Source: Chloroflexota bacterium
GTDB lineage: Bacteria > Chloroflexota > Chloroflexia > Chloroheliales > Chloroheliaceae
Direction of reading: 5' to 3'
Assembly: GCA_028287745.1 (NCBI GenBank)
Contig: JAQBPB010000040.1
Coordinates: 62,001-126,000, forward strand
Length of the DNA: 64,000 bases
This document shows, in pieces, positions 54,761-64,000 of the stretch. The number at the start of each line of letters is the position of its first letter. Position 1 is the first letter of the stretch. The notes beneath the pieces were generated by a model that did not search any database, was not told the origin of the DNA, and was given only the letters and a program-made list of their open reading frames with translations. Both the position numbers and the translations under genes were made by a program.

Positions 54761-56011
54761 GTGAATCTCGCAGAATTAGAAACAAAGACTCTGGATGAGT
54801 TAAAGGAGATGGCCCGCGATCTTGATATGGTGGGCATAAGCGGCCTGAAAAAACAGGACCTTATTTTTAAGCTTCTCCAAGCTCAAACCGAGCAGCAAGG
54901 AAACATCTTTAGCGCCGGTATCCTGGAAATTATGGAAGATGGCTTCGGCTTCCTTCGCCAGGAACGTTTCCTACCCGGCCCGGATGACATTTACGTCAGC
55001 CAGTCCCAGATCCGCCGCTTTGGCTTGCGCACAGGCGACCGGATTAGCGGCCAGGTCCGGCCCCCCAAAGAAAATGAGAAGTACTTCAGCCTGTTGCGGG
55101 TAGAAGTCGTCAACGGCCTGGACCCAGAAGTGGCCCGCCGCCGCCCTCACTTCGATAACCTTACACCAATCTTCCCGCGCAATATGATTGACCTGGAAAC
55201 GATGCCTAACGTCCTTTCAACCCGCCTTTTAAACCTGGTTGCCCCGATCGGACGCGGCCAGCGCGGTATGATTGTGTCCCCGCCAAAAGCCGGTAAGACC
55301 ATGCTGTTAAAAGCGATCGCCAACGGTATCACCGCCAACTACGCTGACATCCACCTGATGGTCCTGCTAATCGGCGAGCGGCCTGAAGAAGTCACCGACA
55401 TGAAGCGCAGCGTTAACGGCGAAGTCATCAGCAGCACCTTTGACGAAGAAATTGACAACCACACCAAAGTTTCCGAAATGGCTCTCGAACGGGCCAAGCG
55501 CCTGGTCGAAAGCGGCCGGGATGTCGTAATCCTCCTGGATAGTATCACACGTCTGGCCCGCGCCTACAACGTGGCGATGCCTCCCAGCGGACGGACCCTT
55601 ACCGGCGGTATTGACCCGGTGGCTCTATACCCGCCAAAGCGCTTCTTTGGTGCGGCCCGTAATATTGAAGAAGGCGGCAGCCTGACCATTATTGCTACCT
55701 GTCTGGTAGATACCGGCTCCAGAATGGACGACGTAATTTACGAAGAGTTCAAAGGTACCGGTAACATGGAGCTTCACCTCGACCGCAAGCTGGCCGAACG
55801 CCGGATTTATCCTTCGATTGATATTCAGCGCTCCAGCACCCGCCGCGAGGAACTCTTGCTCGAGGACAGCGCTCTCAAACAAGTCTGGACCATGCGCCGG
55901 ATGGTTTCGGCCCTGGGTGGCACCGAAGGTATCGAGCTTCTGCTCGGCCGGATGTCCAAAACCGCCAGCAACGCCGAATTCTTGAGTACCCTTACCAAAG
56001 ACGTACTCTAG
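54761..56011 (+). CDS. rho: Transcription termination factor Rho
   Basis: This 416-aa protein has an N-terminal Rho domain ([13 protein letters not shown]), an RNA-binding cold-shock-like domain (GFGFLRQ near residue 62), and a RecA-type ATPase with [19 protein letters not shown] Walker A and [16 protein letters not shown]. It is the hexameric helicase that ends transcription. I use the GTG at 54761 with TAGGAG upstream; an ATG at 54695 would cover the ribosome site and add 22 unrelated residues. The length is normal. Confidence 0.95.
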   Translation: MNLAELETKTLDELKEMARDLDMVGISGLKKQDLIFKLLQAQTEQQGNIFSAGILEIMEDGFGFLRQERFLPGPDDIYVSQSQIRRFGLRTGDRISGQVRPPKENEKYFSLLRVEVVNGLDPEVARRRPHFDNLTPIFPRNMIDLETMPNVLSTRLLNLVAPIGRGQRGMIVSPPKAGKTMLLKAIANGITANYADIHLMVLLIGERPEEVTDMKRSVNGEVISSTFDEEIDNHTKVSEMALERAKRLVESGRDVVILLDSITRLARAYNVAMPPSGRTLTGGIDPVALYPPKRFFGAARNIEEGGSLTIIATCLVDTGSRMDDVIYEEFKGTGNMELHLDRKLAERRIYPSIDIQRSSTRREELLLEDSALKQVWTMRRMVSALGGTEGIELLLGRMSKTASNAEFLSTLTKDVL

Positions 56012-56080
56012 GCTGTGGGCCATCTCCCCTTACGGGTGGCTTCCCTTCCTTTCCCTGAATAGAGTCTGTGGATTATAAAA

Positions 56081-56123
56081 GTAAGTAGAAAATTTGCGGT
56101 TTAGCGGCAAATTTTCTACTTAC
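56081..56123 (+). terminator. 17-bp perfect inverted repeat after rho
   Basis: GTAAGTAGAAAATTTGC (56081-56097) and its exact complement (56107-56123) flank a 9-nt loop. It may end rho transcription, but there is no T run after it, so this is not a textbook terminator. Confidence 0.5.
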
Positions 56124-56176
56124 CGGCTCTAACGCCTTCTCAACTTCAGGCTAACACAACTCAGATTAAATCTTCT

Positions 56177-56980
56177 ATGCAACGGCTCTTTCCTGACTAT
56201 AATCCGGACCTTGCTTCTCAGGACATTTACAGCGTCCCTGAATTAAACTTTCCCATCGAGGGCCTGCCCCTGGAAAACGGCGGGCGGCGTCCCTATGTCT
56301 ATTTTAATATGGTCGCCAGTGTTGACGGCAAAGCGGTCAGTGTCCGGGGCAACGCCGAGGGCCTGGGCAGCCATATGGACCGTTTCCTGATGCACCGCTT
56401 GCGGGCGGCGGCTGACGCGGTCCTGGTCGGCGCGGAAACCTTCCGGCGCGACCCTTATGTACCCCAGGTAAAACCCGAAGCCGCCCGCGAACGCCAGCAG
56501 TATTTCCCGGGTGCTCCCCAGCCCCTGGGTATTGTTATTTCCCGCGATGGCAACTTGCCGCTGGATAAGAAATTCTTCGACCGGGAAAAAGCCGCTAACC
56601 GGCTGGTGCTGCTGGGGCAGTCCGCTTCCAGCGAGAAAGAAGCCGCGTTTAAGCCTTTCGCCCGGGTCTTGCGGGTGCCTGACGGTGCGGACGGCCGGCC
56701 GGACGAAAGCTGGTTCCTGGAAACACTCTTCCGGGAATTTGGGGTGCGGCGTTTGCTGTGCGAAGGCGGCCCCAGCCTGAATTACTCGCTTATCTCGCAG
56801 GGCCTGGGTGACGAGTTTTTCTGGACCCTGGCTCCCAAGTTAGTGGGCGGAACCGCTAACAGCACTATCCTTACCGGTCCGGGTAATGGTTTTCCCCTTG
56901 ACCGGATGCCCGGGCTTAGCCTGCTCTCGATTTACGAACAGGCCAGCGAACTGTTTTTCCGTTATAAAATAAATCCCTAA
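56177..56980 (+). CDS. RibD C-terminal / dihydrofolate reductase-like reductase
   Basis: This 267-aa protein matches the reductase domain of RibD: FNMVASVDGKAVSVRGNAEG, LRAAADAVLVGAETFRRDPY, LLCEGGPSLNYSLISQGLGDEFFWTLAPKLVGG. In riboflavin synthesis it reduces the ribosyl group of the pyrimidine intermediate with NADPH. No deaminase domain is attached and no other rib gene is near, so a general RibD-like or DHFR-like reductase is also possible. Next gene follows after 18 nt. Confidence 0.85.
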   Translation: MQRLFPDYNPDLASQDIYSVPELNFPIEGLPLENGGRRPYVYFNMVASVDGKAVSVRGNAEGLGSHMDRFLMHRLRAAADAVLVGAETFRRDPYVPQVKPEAARERQQYFPGAPQPLGIVISRDGNLPLDKKFFDREKAANRLVLLGQSASSEKEAAFKPFARVLRVPDGADGRPDESWFLETLFREFGVRRLLCEGGPSLNYSLISQGLGDEFFWTLAPKLVGGTANSTILTGPGNGFPLDRMPGLSLLSIYEQASELFFRYKINP

Positions 56981-56998
56981 AAAGGTTTAAGGTTTATT

Positions 56999-58276
56999 TT
57001 GATAAGGCATATTTTTGCTTTTGCCAGCGCCGGTTTTGCCGCTATCCGGTCGCTGCGCTTAACCAACCACTTTCCTTTTATAAAATTTGCCACGCCGGAC
57101 TGGCCGGATTTGCTTCCCGCTGTAATCCATCCGTTGATTGTGGTGCCCGGCTTGCTGGGAACCTGGCCGCCCGCCCTGGGTCCCCGCGGCCGGATAGACC
57201 CGATTACCGGGGCTTATTACAATCTGATGGAAGGGCTGACCAGTCTGGGCTACGTGCCGGGCGTGTCGCTTTTTAGTTTCGCCTATGACTGGCGGCGCGG
57301 CGGGGCCGAACTGGCCCCTATGCTGGCGGCCGAAGTTAAACGCATCCGCAAATTATCGCCTAAAAAGGCCCTGGGCCGGTCGCCCAGGCCGGTAGATTAC
57401 AGCCGGGTTGACCTGGTTTGTCACAGCATGGGTGGGGTAATCGGGCGGGCTTACATTCAAAGTGAGAGTTATAACGGTGACGTCAACCGCCTGGCCCTGG
57501 TGGCCTCACCCCAGCAGGGTGCGATTGCGGCTTATTACGCTTTTGAGGGTGGCGATAGCAATCATATTGGGATTCCGGTGGCGGAAGCGCGGAGCATGGC
57601 TTTACTGGCCCAGGCCGCCGATACCTGGCTGCCTCACCGGCGGATTGAATACCTCTACCGGGGTATACGCGGTATAAACCTGCCTGACCTGTATCTTTAC
57701 GTCCGGGACAGCCTGAAATCCATCCGGGACTTTTTACCTTTAAAGGAAACCAATTACCTTTATTCGGCGGACGAAAGCGGCCAGGAAACCCTATACCCTT
57801 TTGGTTGTCCTGAAAACAGCCTGCTGGAAAGCCTGAACCGGCCCGAAAACCTGGACCGGCTGGACCGGGTAAAAGAAATTAGCTGTTATTACAGTTCGAC
57901 GGTTCAGACCCTGGTCAGGCTAAAGGTAATCAGCCCGTCCGGCGCGCCCCTGTTTGAACACGGCCAACCCCTGAACCCGCAACCGGCCACCAGTTACGGC
58001 CCCGGCGACAGCATCGTGACCCGGGAGTCGGGCCACCTGGCCTTGCCTGACACCAAAACGGACGGTTCGGCCTGGCAAGTCCGGGTGACTCATTCCGACC
58101 TGGGCCAAAAGCTCAACCGCTCGCTGAACCATGTCCAGATTGTGGCCGACCCTGATGCGGTCCGCTGCCTGTTGCAGGATTTCGTCCGCGCAGAACTGCC
58201 GCCCCTGGATGCCACAATCTGGGATGGACCGCCCATCTCGGCGCGGAAGCCAAATTATAGAGCCCTGGTTATTTAG
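56999..58276 (+). CDS. Alpha/beta hydrolase, lipase/LCAT-like
   Basis: This 425-aa protein has the oxyanion region LIVVPGLLGTWPPAL and the nucleophile elbow LVCHSMGGVIGRAY, as in LCAT-like lipases. An acidic residue in YGPGDSIVTRES and a His near HVQIVADPD are candidates for the triad. The N-terminal 20 residues are weakly hydrophobic, so export is possible but not clear. The start is TTG at 56999 with AAGGTTTAAGG upstream. It is 18 nt after the RibD-like gene, likely in one operon. Substrate unknown. Confidence 0.78.
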   Translation: MIRHIFAFASAGFAAIRSLRLTNHFPFIKFATPDWPDLLPAVIHPLIVVPGLLGTWPPALGPRGRIDPITGAYYNLMEGLTSLGYVPGVSLFSFAYDWRRGGAELAPMLAAEVKRIRKLSPKKALGRSPRPVDYSRVDLVCHSMGGVIGRAYIQSESYNGDVNRLALVASPQQGAIAAYYAFEGGDSNHIGIPVAEARSMALLAQAADTWLPHRRIEYLYRGIRGINLPDLYLYVRDSLKSIRDFLPLKETNYLYSADESGQETLYPFGCPENSLLESLNRPENLDRLDRVKEISCYYSSTVQTLVRLKVISPSGAPLFEHGQPLNPQPATSYGPGDSIVTRESGHLALPDTKTDGSAWQVRVTHSDLGQKLNRSLNHVQIVADPDAVRCLLQDFVRAELPPLDATIWDGPPISARKPNYRALVI

Positions 58277-58310
58277 TTAAATCTATTCTGGTAAGCTGGT
58301 TTAGAAAGAC

Positions 58311-58535
58311 CTATTTGGAGGCTACTTCATCGTCAAAATCAAGGTTTCCACTACGGAAATTTTCGACGTGGATCTTAGCCCATGAGTAGCGGTCGGTCAG
58401 GGTCCAGTGGTCGGAACCGCTGTCGAAGAAGTAATAGAAAAAGACTTTAAGTTCATCCGGGTTAAAGCCCTGGGTTGCCAGGTTCACCACCATCAAACTC
58501 TGCCTGAAATGATCAGTATTCCAATAAGTGCGCAT
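58311..58535 (-). CDS. Small unknown protein
   Basis: This 74-aa protein is rich in Phe, Tyr and Asp (VFFYYFFDSGSDHWTLTDRY) and has no recognised motif or membrane segment. CTGGAGG lies 12 nt before the ATG, a rather long spacing. It converges with the lipase-like gene. Confidence 0.5.
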   Translation of the reverse strand: MRTYWNTDHFRQSLMVVNLATQGFNPDELKVFFYYFFDSGSDHWTLTDRYSWAKIHVENFRSGNLDFDDEVASK

Positions 58536-58751
58536 AACGGTGCTAAACCTCCAGGATTCAAATAAACATTCCAGCGGAACTTAGCCCTATTATAACAAAA
58601 CTACTCCCGAAATTAAAGACCTGAATATAGTGTAAAACCAGGGATGGCTAAATTTAATCTGCCGGTCGTTTCAGACCGCACAGGGCCGGGCGGTTCGGCC
58701 AGGAAGGCTCCATTACACCCGGCTATCCTTTTAAACCATTCTGCTGTGCCT

Positions 58752-59660
58752 TTACTGCTCCGGGCTAATCCGCCCACCCTGCCGGACCAGCCATTCGCCG
58801 CTCTGCCAGTTGTCCAGCGAACCGTCCCCGGCGTAATAAAGGTCAAACCGCACCCCTAACCCCGGCCAGGGGTGAAAGATAAAGACGCTCCTCAAAATAC
58901 TGTCCAGCCCTGAAATTGCCATACCATAAGGGGCCGGGAACCGCTTTTCAAGCTCGCCTTTGGTTAAATCGGTCACCAGCGCGAACTGGTAGAGCGGATA
59001 TTGGAGGTACTCGTCATAGACAAGTTCAAAGCGGGGGTGCCGACCGGCCACAAAACTTTTTATTTCGGTTTCAAATTCCTGCCCGGTGGCGGGTAGGATA
59101 AAGGGCCATTCAAAGCCTTCCGGATAGCGGTATAAATTAGTCTGCCCGGCCAGCTTGTTCAACAGCTCCGTCCATTCCGGGCGGTCCACCAGGCTGACCG
59201 GCAGATTAACCCCAAAATGGTCGGCGCGTACCAGGTGGCCTTTCAGCCGCGCATAGAGTTGTTCCAGGGCCAGCAGGTTTTTGAAGTCGCACTTGTTGGC
59301 GTGTTTAATCCGCAGGTAGGAACCGTTATTATCTTCTAACCGCTCAATCGTGCCAAAACCTTCCGGCACAGCGCTTTTTTCCGAGAATACCGGGTGGTTG
59401 CTCAGCCTGAAATCGCCGATGGAAAGTTCAAAATCCTGATCCAGTTCAAATACGAGTTCGGGATAGGCCACCGGGGCCTGGATTAATTCGATAACCGGCA
59501 AAGCCTTATCCGGTTGGGTAGCTGCCAGGGTAATTTTGCCGGGGGCTACCTGGCTGTCGGGAAGTTCTTTAAGGATTAGCGCCAGGCTTTCCAACCATTG
59601 CTGACTGGCTAAATCGTCAGGAAACAGCATCGTTATGGCGCGGACCTGTTCTTTAAGCAT
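58752..59660 (-). CDS. Unknown protein, about 300 aa
   Basis: This 302-aa soluble protein has no family I recognise and no clear catalytic motif. It contains alternating helix- and strand-like segments and a Trp/Pro-rich C-terminal part (FIFHPWPGLGVRFDLYYAGDG). No signal peptide or membrane helix. AGGAAG precedes the ATG. It is divergent from the membrane protein gene at 59856. Confidence 0.65.
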   Translation of the reverse strand: MLKEQVRAITMLFPDDLASQQWLESLALILKELPDSQVAPGKITLAATQPDKALPVIELIQAPVAYPELVFELDQDFELSIGDFRLSNHPVFSEKSAVPEGFGTIERLEDNNGSYLRIKHANKCDFKNLLALEQLYARLKGHLVRADHFGVNLPVSLVDRPEWTELLNKLAGQTNLYRYPEGFEWPFILPATGQEFETEIKSFVAGRHPRFELVYDEYLQYPLYQFALVTDLTKGELEKRFPAPYGMAISGLDSILRSVFIFHPWPGLGVRFDLYYAGDGSLDNWQSGEWLVRQGGRISPEQ

Positions 59661-59785
59661 ATAACCCCTTCCTACTTCACAAATTTCTCTTCCTATTATA
59701 CCGGATTTGGGCCTTATTTCGAGAATTGGCCTGCGGAGTGCCGCCGGTCCAGGTAGCCTTTAATTACCAGCGATTGAAGCCGGTA

Positions 59786-59794
59786 TGCTATAAT
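59786..59794 (+). promoter_or_regulatory. Extended -10 promoter of the 59856 gene
   Basis: TGC followed directly by a perfect TATAAT (59789-59794), 62 nt before the GTG start. No good -35 is present, which is usual for an extended -10 promoter. Confidence 0.5.
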
Positions 59795-59855
59795 TAGGCC
59801 AAGTATCGCTGTAAAACCGCTTTAGCAAAACCACATAATCAGAAATGGAGCCGGG

Positions 59856-60668
59856 GTGGAAAGTCTTCCATTGGTGTTGTATACCAGTTTACTTGAAGTG
59901 GTCGTCGGTACCTTTGCCATTTTGATGCTGACCGATTTCCGGGGCGAATTAGGGCGAGGTTTCCTGTCCAGTGTCGGCCTGACCGTCCTGGTGGTAGCCG
60001 CCTGCGCCCGCCTGAGCCTGAGCGGCATTGATTTCGGGCGCGGTCAGGAACTTTACCCCGGCATTGACCTGGCCTGGAACGGTTTCCAGGATACCTTCCT
60101 GACTATAACCCTTATTTTACTTGTCGTCTACAACCTGATGGTCGGTCTGGGTACGGATAAAGCCCGCCGGGTTTCTGGGGTGGTGGCCCTGGTCGCGGCC
60201 TGCCTGACTCTTTTCGCCGTAGCGATGCTATACCGGGGGTCCTACCTGGGCGGGTTGATAGCCCCTTTCAGTTTCTTCCTGGGCGCGGCTTCGGTCGGAA
60301 CGGTCCTGACCGGCATGCTCCTGGGGCACTGGTACCTGGTCACTCCCAGCCTGACCGTCGCGCCGCTGGCCCGGATTAACCAGCTTTTCTTCTACGCTTT
60401 AATCGGCCAGTTGGTCCTGGTGATTGTCAATGCCGGGCCGTGGGTCAGCAACTCGCTGGCCGTGAACGAAAAGTGGGGTGCGATCTTCTGGCTGCGCGTC
60501 CTGGTCGGGATTGCCTTCCCAATGGTGCTTTCTTACGCCACCATGCAGACCTGCAAAATAAAAGCCCATATGTCGTCAACCGGCTTCCTCTATGTCGCTC
60601 TGGGCGGGGTGCTGGCCGGGGAAATCATTTCGAGGGTAATCCTCTTCCAGACCTTTGTACCACTCTAA
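59856..60668 (+). CDS. Polytopic membrane protein of unknown function
   Basis: This 270-aa protein has about eight hydrophobic segments spread along its length and short loops. The even helix spacing and segments such as GMLLGHWYLVTPSLTV recall membrane anchors of oxidoreductases (DmsC/NrfD type), but I cannot assign it. The start is GTG at 59856 with GGAG upstream. It lies just before the SAM riboswitch operon, which has its own promoter. Confidence 0.7.
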   Translation: MESLPLVLYTSLLEVVVGTFAILMLTDFRGELGRGFLSSVGLTVLVVAACARLSLSGIDFGRGQELYPGIDLAWNGFQDTFLTITLILLVVYNLMVGLGTDKARRVSGVVALVAACLTLFAVAMLYRGSYLGGLIAPFSFFLGAASVGTVLTGMLLGHWYLVTPSLTVAPLARINQLFFYALIGQLVLVIVNAGPWVSNSLAVNEKWGAIFWLRVLVGIAFPMVLSYATMQTCKIKAHMSSTGFLYVALGGVLAGEIISRVILFQTFVPL

Positions 60669-60672
60669 ACAT

Positions 60673-60701
60673 TTGATTTTTAGTTTGCCCTATGTTATAG
60701 T
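60673..60701 (+). promoter_or_regulatory. Promoter of the SAM riboswitch operon
   Basis: TTGATT (60673-60678), a 17-nt spacer and TATAGT (60696-60701). The predicted transcript starts about 27 nt before the riboswitch aptamer. Confidence 0.65.
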
Positions 60702-60733
60702 AAGTCGGCAAAAAATTTAATATATGTGGAAAG

Positions 60734-60843
60734 CTCATCAAGAGAGGTGGAGGGACTGGCCCTATGAAGCCCGGCAACCGTTTTATGCGGTGCCAATTCC
60801 GACAGGTAGGAAGTTCAACGGAATTAGCCGCCTGAGAGATGAG
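60734..60843 (+). promoter_or_regulatory. SAM-I (S-box) riboswitch aptamer
   Basis: P1 is CTCATC (60734-60739) with GATGAG (60838-60843). Conserved S-box strings follow in order: AGAGAGGTGGAGGGACTGG, CCCTATGAAGCCCGGCAACC, the variable P3 arm with GGTGCCAATTCC, and GCCGCCTGAGAGATGAG. This is a clear match in both sequence and order. It binds S-adenosylmethionine and, when loaded, should let the terminator downstream form and switch off mtnA and the kinase gene. Confidence 0.93.
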
Positions 60844-60875
60844 AGGAAGAAGTTCCAAAACTCAGATTGATGTGA

Positions 60876-60938
60876 GCGGGCAGGTTTATAAGGGGTGTAT
60901 TTCCCTAAACCTCCCATTCCGCAGGCAATCTTTTTTTT
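60876..60938 (+). terminator. Riboswitch expression-platform terminator
   Basis: GCGG (60876-60879) pairs with CCGC (60919-60922), and inside AGGTTTA..AGGG pairs with CCCTAAACCT. A run of eight T residues follows at 60931-60938. It lies about 50 nt before the mtnA start, as expected for a transcription-off S-box. Confidence 0.75.
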
Positions 60939-60985
60939 GTCCATAAACCCAAGCGAAAATTATAAAGTCAGGAACATTTTTAAAT

Positions 60986-62107
60986 TTGGCTAATCAAGAA
61001 TTAACTGCCGCTGCAAACCCGGTCCAACAGAATGGAGTTGGGCCTTACAATACGCTGGAATGGCGGCCCGCGGCGGGCGGCCAGCCGGAAGCCCTCTTGC
61101 TGCTTGATCAACTTCTGCTGCCGCATAAAGCCGTAATGGTGGCGTGCCTGGATTACCTGGCAGTCGGGCAGGCGATTAGCACCATGCAAGTGCGCGGTGC
61201 CCCGGCCCTGGGTGTAACCGGCGCTTACGGCATGGCCCTGGCGGCTATTCGTTCGGCGGCAACCCGGCCGGATGAACTGCTGGCAGACCTGGCGATAGCC
61301 GGTAAACACCTCTATGAAACCCGTCCCACCGCCGTAAACCTGGGCTGGGCGATCAACCGCTGCCAGAAACTGGCCCTCCGGTTGGTACAGGAAGGCCGCA
61401 GCGTCGAGGAAATCAGGGCTGAGTTACTGACCCTGGCCAAACAAATTCACGAAGACGATATAAGAATCAACCGCCAGATGGGCGCTTTTGGGGCCGAACT
61501 GATTCCCGATGGCGGGCAAGTCCTGACCCACTGCAACACCGGGGCGCTGGCTACGGCCGGTTTCGGTACTGCCCTGGGTGTTATCCGGGCCGCGCACGAA
61601 GCGGGCAAGAAAATCCACGTCTGGGTAGACGAAACCCGGCCTTATTTGCAGGGCGCTCGCCTGACTGCCTGGGAACTGCACCAGTTGGAAATTCCCTACA
61701 CCCTGATTACCGACAGCATGGCCGGGCATCTGATGTCCCGGGGCCAGGTCCAGTTTATTGTGACCGGGGCCGACCGGATTGCCTCCAACGGCGATACCGC
61801 CAATAAAATCGGAACTTACAGCCTGGGGGTCCTGGCCCATGCCCACGATATTCCTTTCTATATTGCCGCTCCGCTATCTACGATTGATCTTAGTATCCCG
61901 GATGGCTCACACATTCCGATTGAAGAGCGCAGTGTTGTGGAAGTAACCACTATTGGTGGTACCCGCATGGCACCCGAAGGCGCGAAGGCGGCTCACCCGG
62001 CCTTTGACGTTACCCCGGCGCGTTATATTCACGGAATTATTACCGAGCGCGGCGTAGCCCGGCCACCATTCAACGATTCTATCAAGGCTTTATTTGAGGA
62101 GGAATAA
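60986..62107 (+). CDS. mtnA: S-methyl-5-thioribose-1-phosphate isomerase
   Basis: This 373-aa protein has the MtnA active-site Cys in THCNTGALATAGFGTALG and the Asp in GADRIASNGDTANKIGTY. IRGAPALGV-like MQVRGAPALGVTGAYG is also present. It converts methylthioribose-1-phosphate to the ribulose form in methionine salvage. The start appears to be TTG at 60986, with AGGA 12 nt upstream. It is the first gene after the SAM riboswitch and overlaps the next gene by one base (TAATG). Confidence 0.95.
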   Translation: MANQELTAAANPVQQNGVGPYNTLEWRPAAGGQPEALLLLDQLLLPHKAVMVACLDYLAVGQAISTMQVRGAPALGVTGAYGMALAAIRSAATRPDELLADLAIAGKHLYETRPTAVNLGWAINRCQKLALRLVQEGRSVEEIRAELLTLAKQIHEDDIRINRQMGAFGAELIPDGGQVLTHCNTGALATAGFGTALGVIRAAHEAGKKIHVWVDETRPYLQGARLTAWELHQLEIPYTLITDSMAGHLMSRGQVQFIVTGADRIASNGDTANKIGTYSLGVLAHAHDIPFYIAAPLSTIDLSIPDGSHIPIEERSVVEVTTIGGTRMAPEGAKAAHPAFDVTPARYIHGIITERGVARPPFNDSIKALFEEE

Positions 62108-63081
62108 TGTCAATTCTTGTTTCCGGTTCACTGGCTTATGACCATATTATGGATTTCCAGGGACATTTCAAAGACCATATTCTTCCTGAAAAAGTCCACA
62201 TTCTGAATGTCTCGTTCCTGGTAAATTCCTTGCGCAAGTTGCGGGGCGGTTGTGCCGCTAATATTGCCTATAACCTGGCCCTGTTAGAGGAAAAACCTTT
62301 GATTCTCGGGACGGTCGGCCACGACTTTGAAGATTACCGGCGCTGGTTGGACCAGGCCGGGGTTGATACCAGTGCCATAAAAGTGATACCTGAAGAGTTT
62401 ACCGCTTCCTGCTTTATCACAACCGATAAATCCAGCAACCAGATTACCGGCTTCTATCCCGGTGCGATGAATTTTGCCCACGACCTGCACGTGGCCGACT
62501 ATACTCCGGCCGGGATTCGGATGGCGATTGTTTCGCCTAACGACCCGCTGGCGATGGTTTCCCATGTTAAAGAGTGCAAGGAACTGGGCATACCTTACAT
62601 CTACGACCCCGGCCAGCAGGTAATTTTCCTGGAAGGTGAAACCATGCTCGAAGCCATTCGTGGTTCACGGGCGGTTATCGGTAACGATTATGAGCTGGGA
62701 ATTATTGAAAAGAAAACCGGCTACAAACCGGAAGACTTGCTGCAATTTACCGGGATGGTAATTGTCACCAAAGGTGAATTTGGCTCGACCCTGATCACGC
62801 ACGAACGCTCGGTGGACGTCCCGGTAGCCCAGGAGAAGGCCGTAGTAGACCCGACCGGGGTAGGCGATGCTTACCGCGCCGGTATAATCAAGGGCCTGTT
62901 GTACGACTACAGCCTGGAGCAAATGGGCCGGATTGCCGCCCTGGCCGCGACTTACTGTGTCGAACAGTACGGCACCCAGAACCATAGCTACACCCCGGCC
63001 GAATTCGCGGTGCGCTATGCTGAAAATTTCCCGGATGTCCCGATGCCGCAGGCGAATGTGGTTAGCGCCGGGCAGGCCTAA
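62107..63081 (+). CDS. PfkB family sugar kinase, probably adenosine kinase
   Basis: This 324-aa kinase has the PfkB N-terminal pattern GSLAYDHIMDFQGHF and LRGGCAANIAYNLALL, and the C-terminal DPTGVGDAYRAGIIKGLL with the catalytic Asp. In bacteria of this type such genes next to SAH hydrolase usually phosphorylate adenosine. Adenosine is made by AhcY and inhibits it, so a kinase here fits. Ribokinase-like activity is the alternative. It is coupled to mtnA by a one-base overlap. Confidence 0.85.
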   Translation: MSILVSGSLAYDHIMDFQGHFKDHILPEKVHILNVSFLVNSLRKLRGGCAANIAYNLALLEEKPLILGTVGHDFEDYRRWLDQAGVDTSAIKVIPEEFTASCFITTDKSSNQITGFYPGAMNFAHDLHVADYTPAGIRMAIVSPNDPLAMVSHVKECKELGIPYIYDPGQQVIFLEGETMLEAIRGSRAVIGNDYELGIIEKKTGYKPEDLLQFTGMVIVTKGEFGSTLITHERSVDVPVAQEKAVVDPTGVGDAYRAGIIKGLLYDYSLEQMGRIAALAATYCVEQYGTQNHSYTPAEFAVRYAENFPDVPMPQANVVSAGQA

Positions 63082-63156
63082 AGCGCTGTTGCTGAAATTA
63101 CAGGTTGAATTGGGAGCGGCACAACAATCCGGCTCTCCTGTCCGTTGAAAGTGTAA

Positions 63157-64000
<844 letters not shown>

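Overview
The window looks like chromosome of a Chloroflexota-type bacterium. This is inferred from gene style, not from a marker gene. The signs are a tandem-domain ThyX thymidylate synthase, a MalT-like regulator carrying a BTAD domain, a YmdB-SpoVS pair in a genome that shows no other sporulation genes here, very large PP2C and TPR fusion proteins, secreted beta-propeller proteins, and a moderately GC-rich coding style with AT-rich intergenic spacers. No rRNA, tRNA, CRISPR array, transposase or integrase was seen.

1-16 kb is the most unusual region. After a partial nadC comes a minus-strand set: a 40-aa peptide, a 119-aa protein resembling an NHLP-clan RiPP leader, a degenerate receiver protein, and a 1103-aa MalT/BTAD regulator. 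Next are a STAS protein and a large ATPase-TPR-PP2C protein that together look like a two-gene partner-switching module. Divergent from these is a three-gene NHLP/NHLM-type peptide exporter: an HlyD-like adaptor, a C39-peptidase ABC transporter, and a second ABC transporter with three FHA domains fused to its N-terminus. I read 0.5-16 kb as one peptide-export locus with phospho-signalling built in. No RiPP-modifying enzyme is visible.

16-30 kb holds mostly housekeeping and envelope genes: a GlsB-type membrane protein, a candidate structured RNA, a subtilase, an Hsp20 with a C-terminal extension, NAD synthase, an S9 peptidase, a thioredoxin-like protein, BioY, a secreted beta-propeller protein and a zinc-dependent formaldehyde/alcohol dehydrogenase. 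29.5-33.4 kb is one 1304-aa protein with a cytoplasmic PP2C phosphatase, TPRs, one membrane helix and an outside domain.

34-48 kb: Maf, ThyX, a histidine phosphatase, AspRS, an SDR, a YmdB-like protein whose metal ligands are replaced, SpoVS, a five-gene operon containing cobS-cobC-cobU for the cobalamin nucleotide loop, an AlaX-type editing protein, PgeF and a lipoprotein. 48-56 kb: a CheA-REC hybrid kinase with CheB, two small unknown genes, and rho behind a long hairpin-rich leader with a strong promoter. 56-64 kb: a RibD-like reductase, a lipase-like hydrolase, unknown genes, and a SAM-I riboswitch controlling mtnA, a PfkB (probably adenosine) kinase and, further down, ahcY. This last set removes by-products of SAM use.
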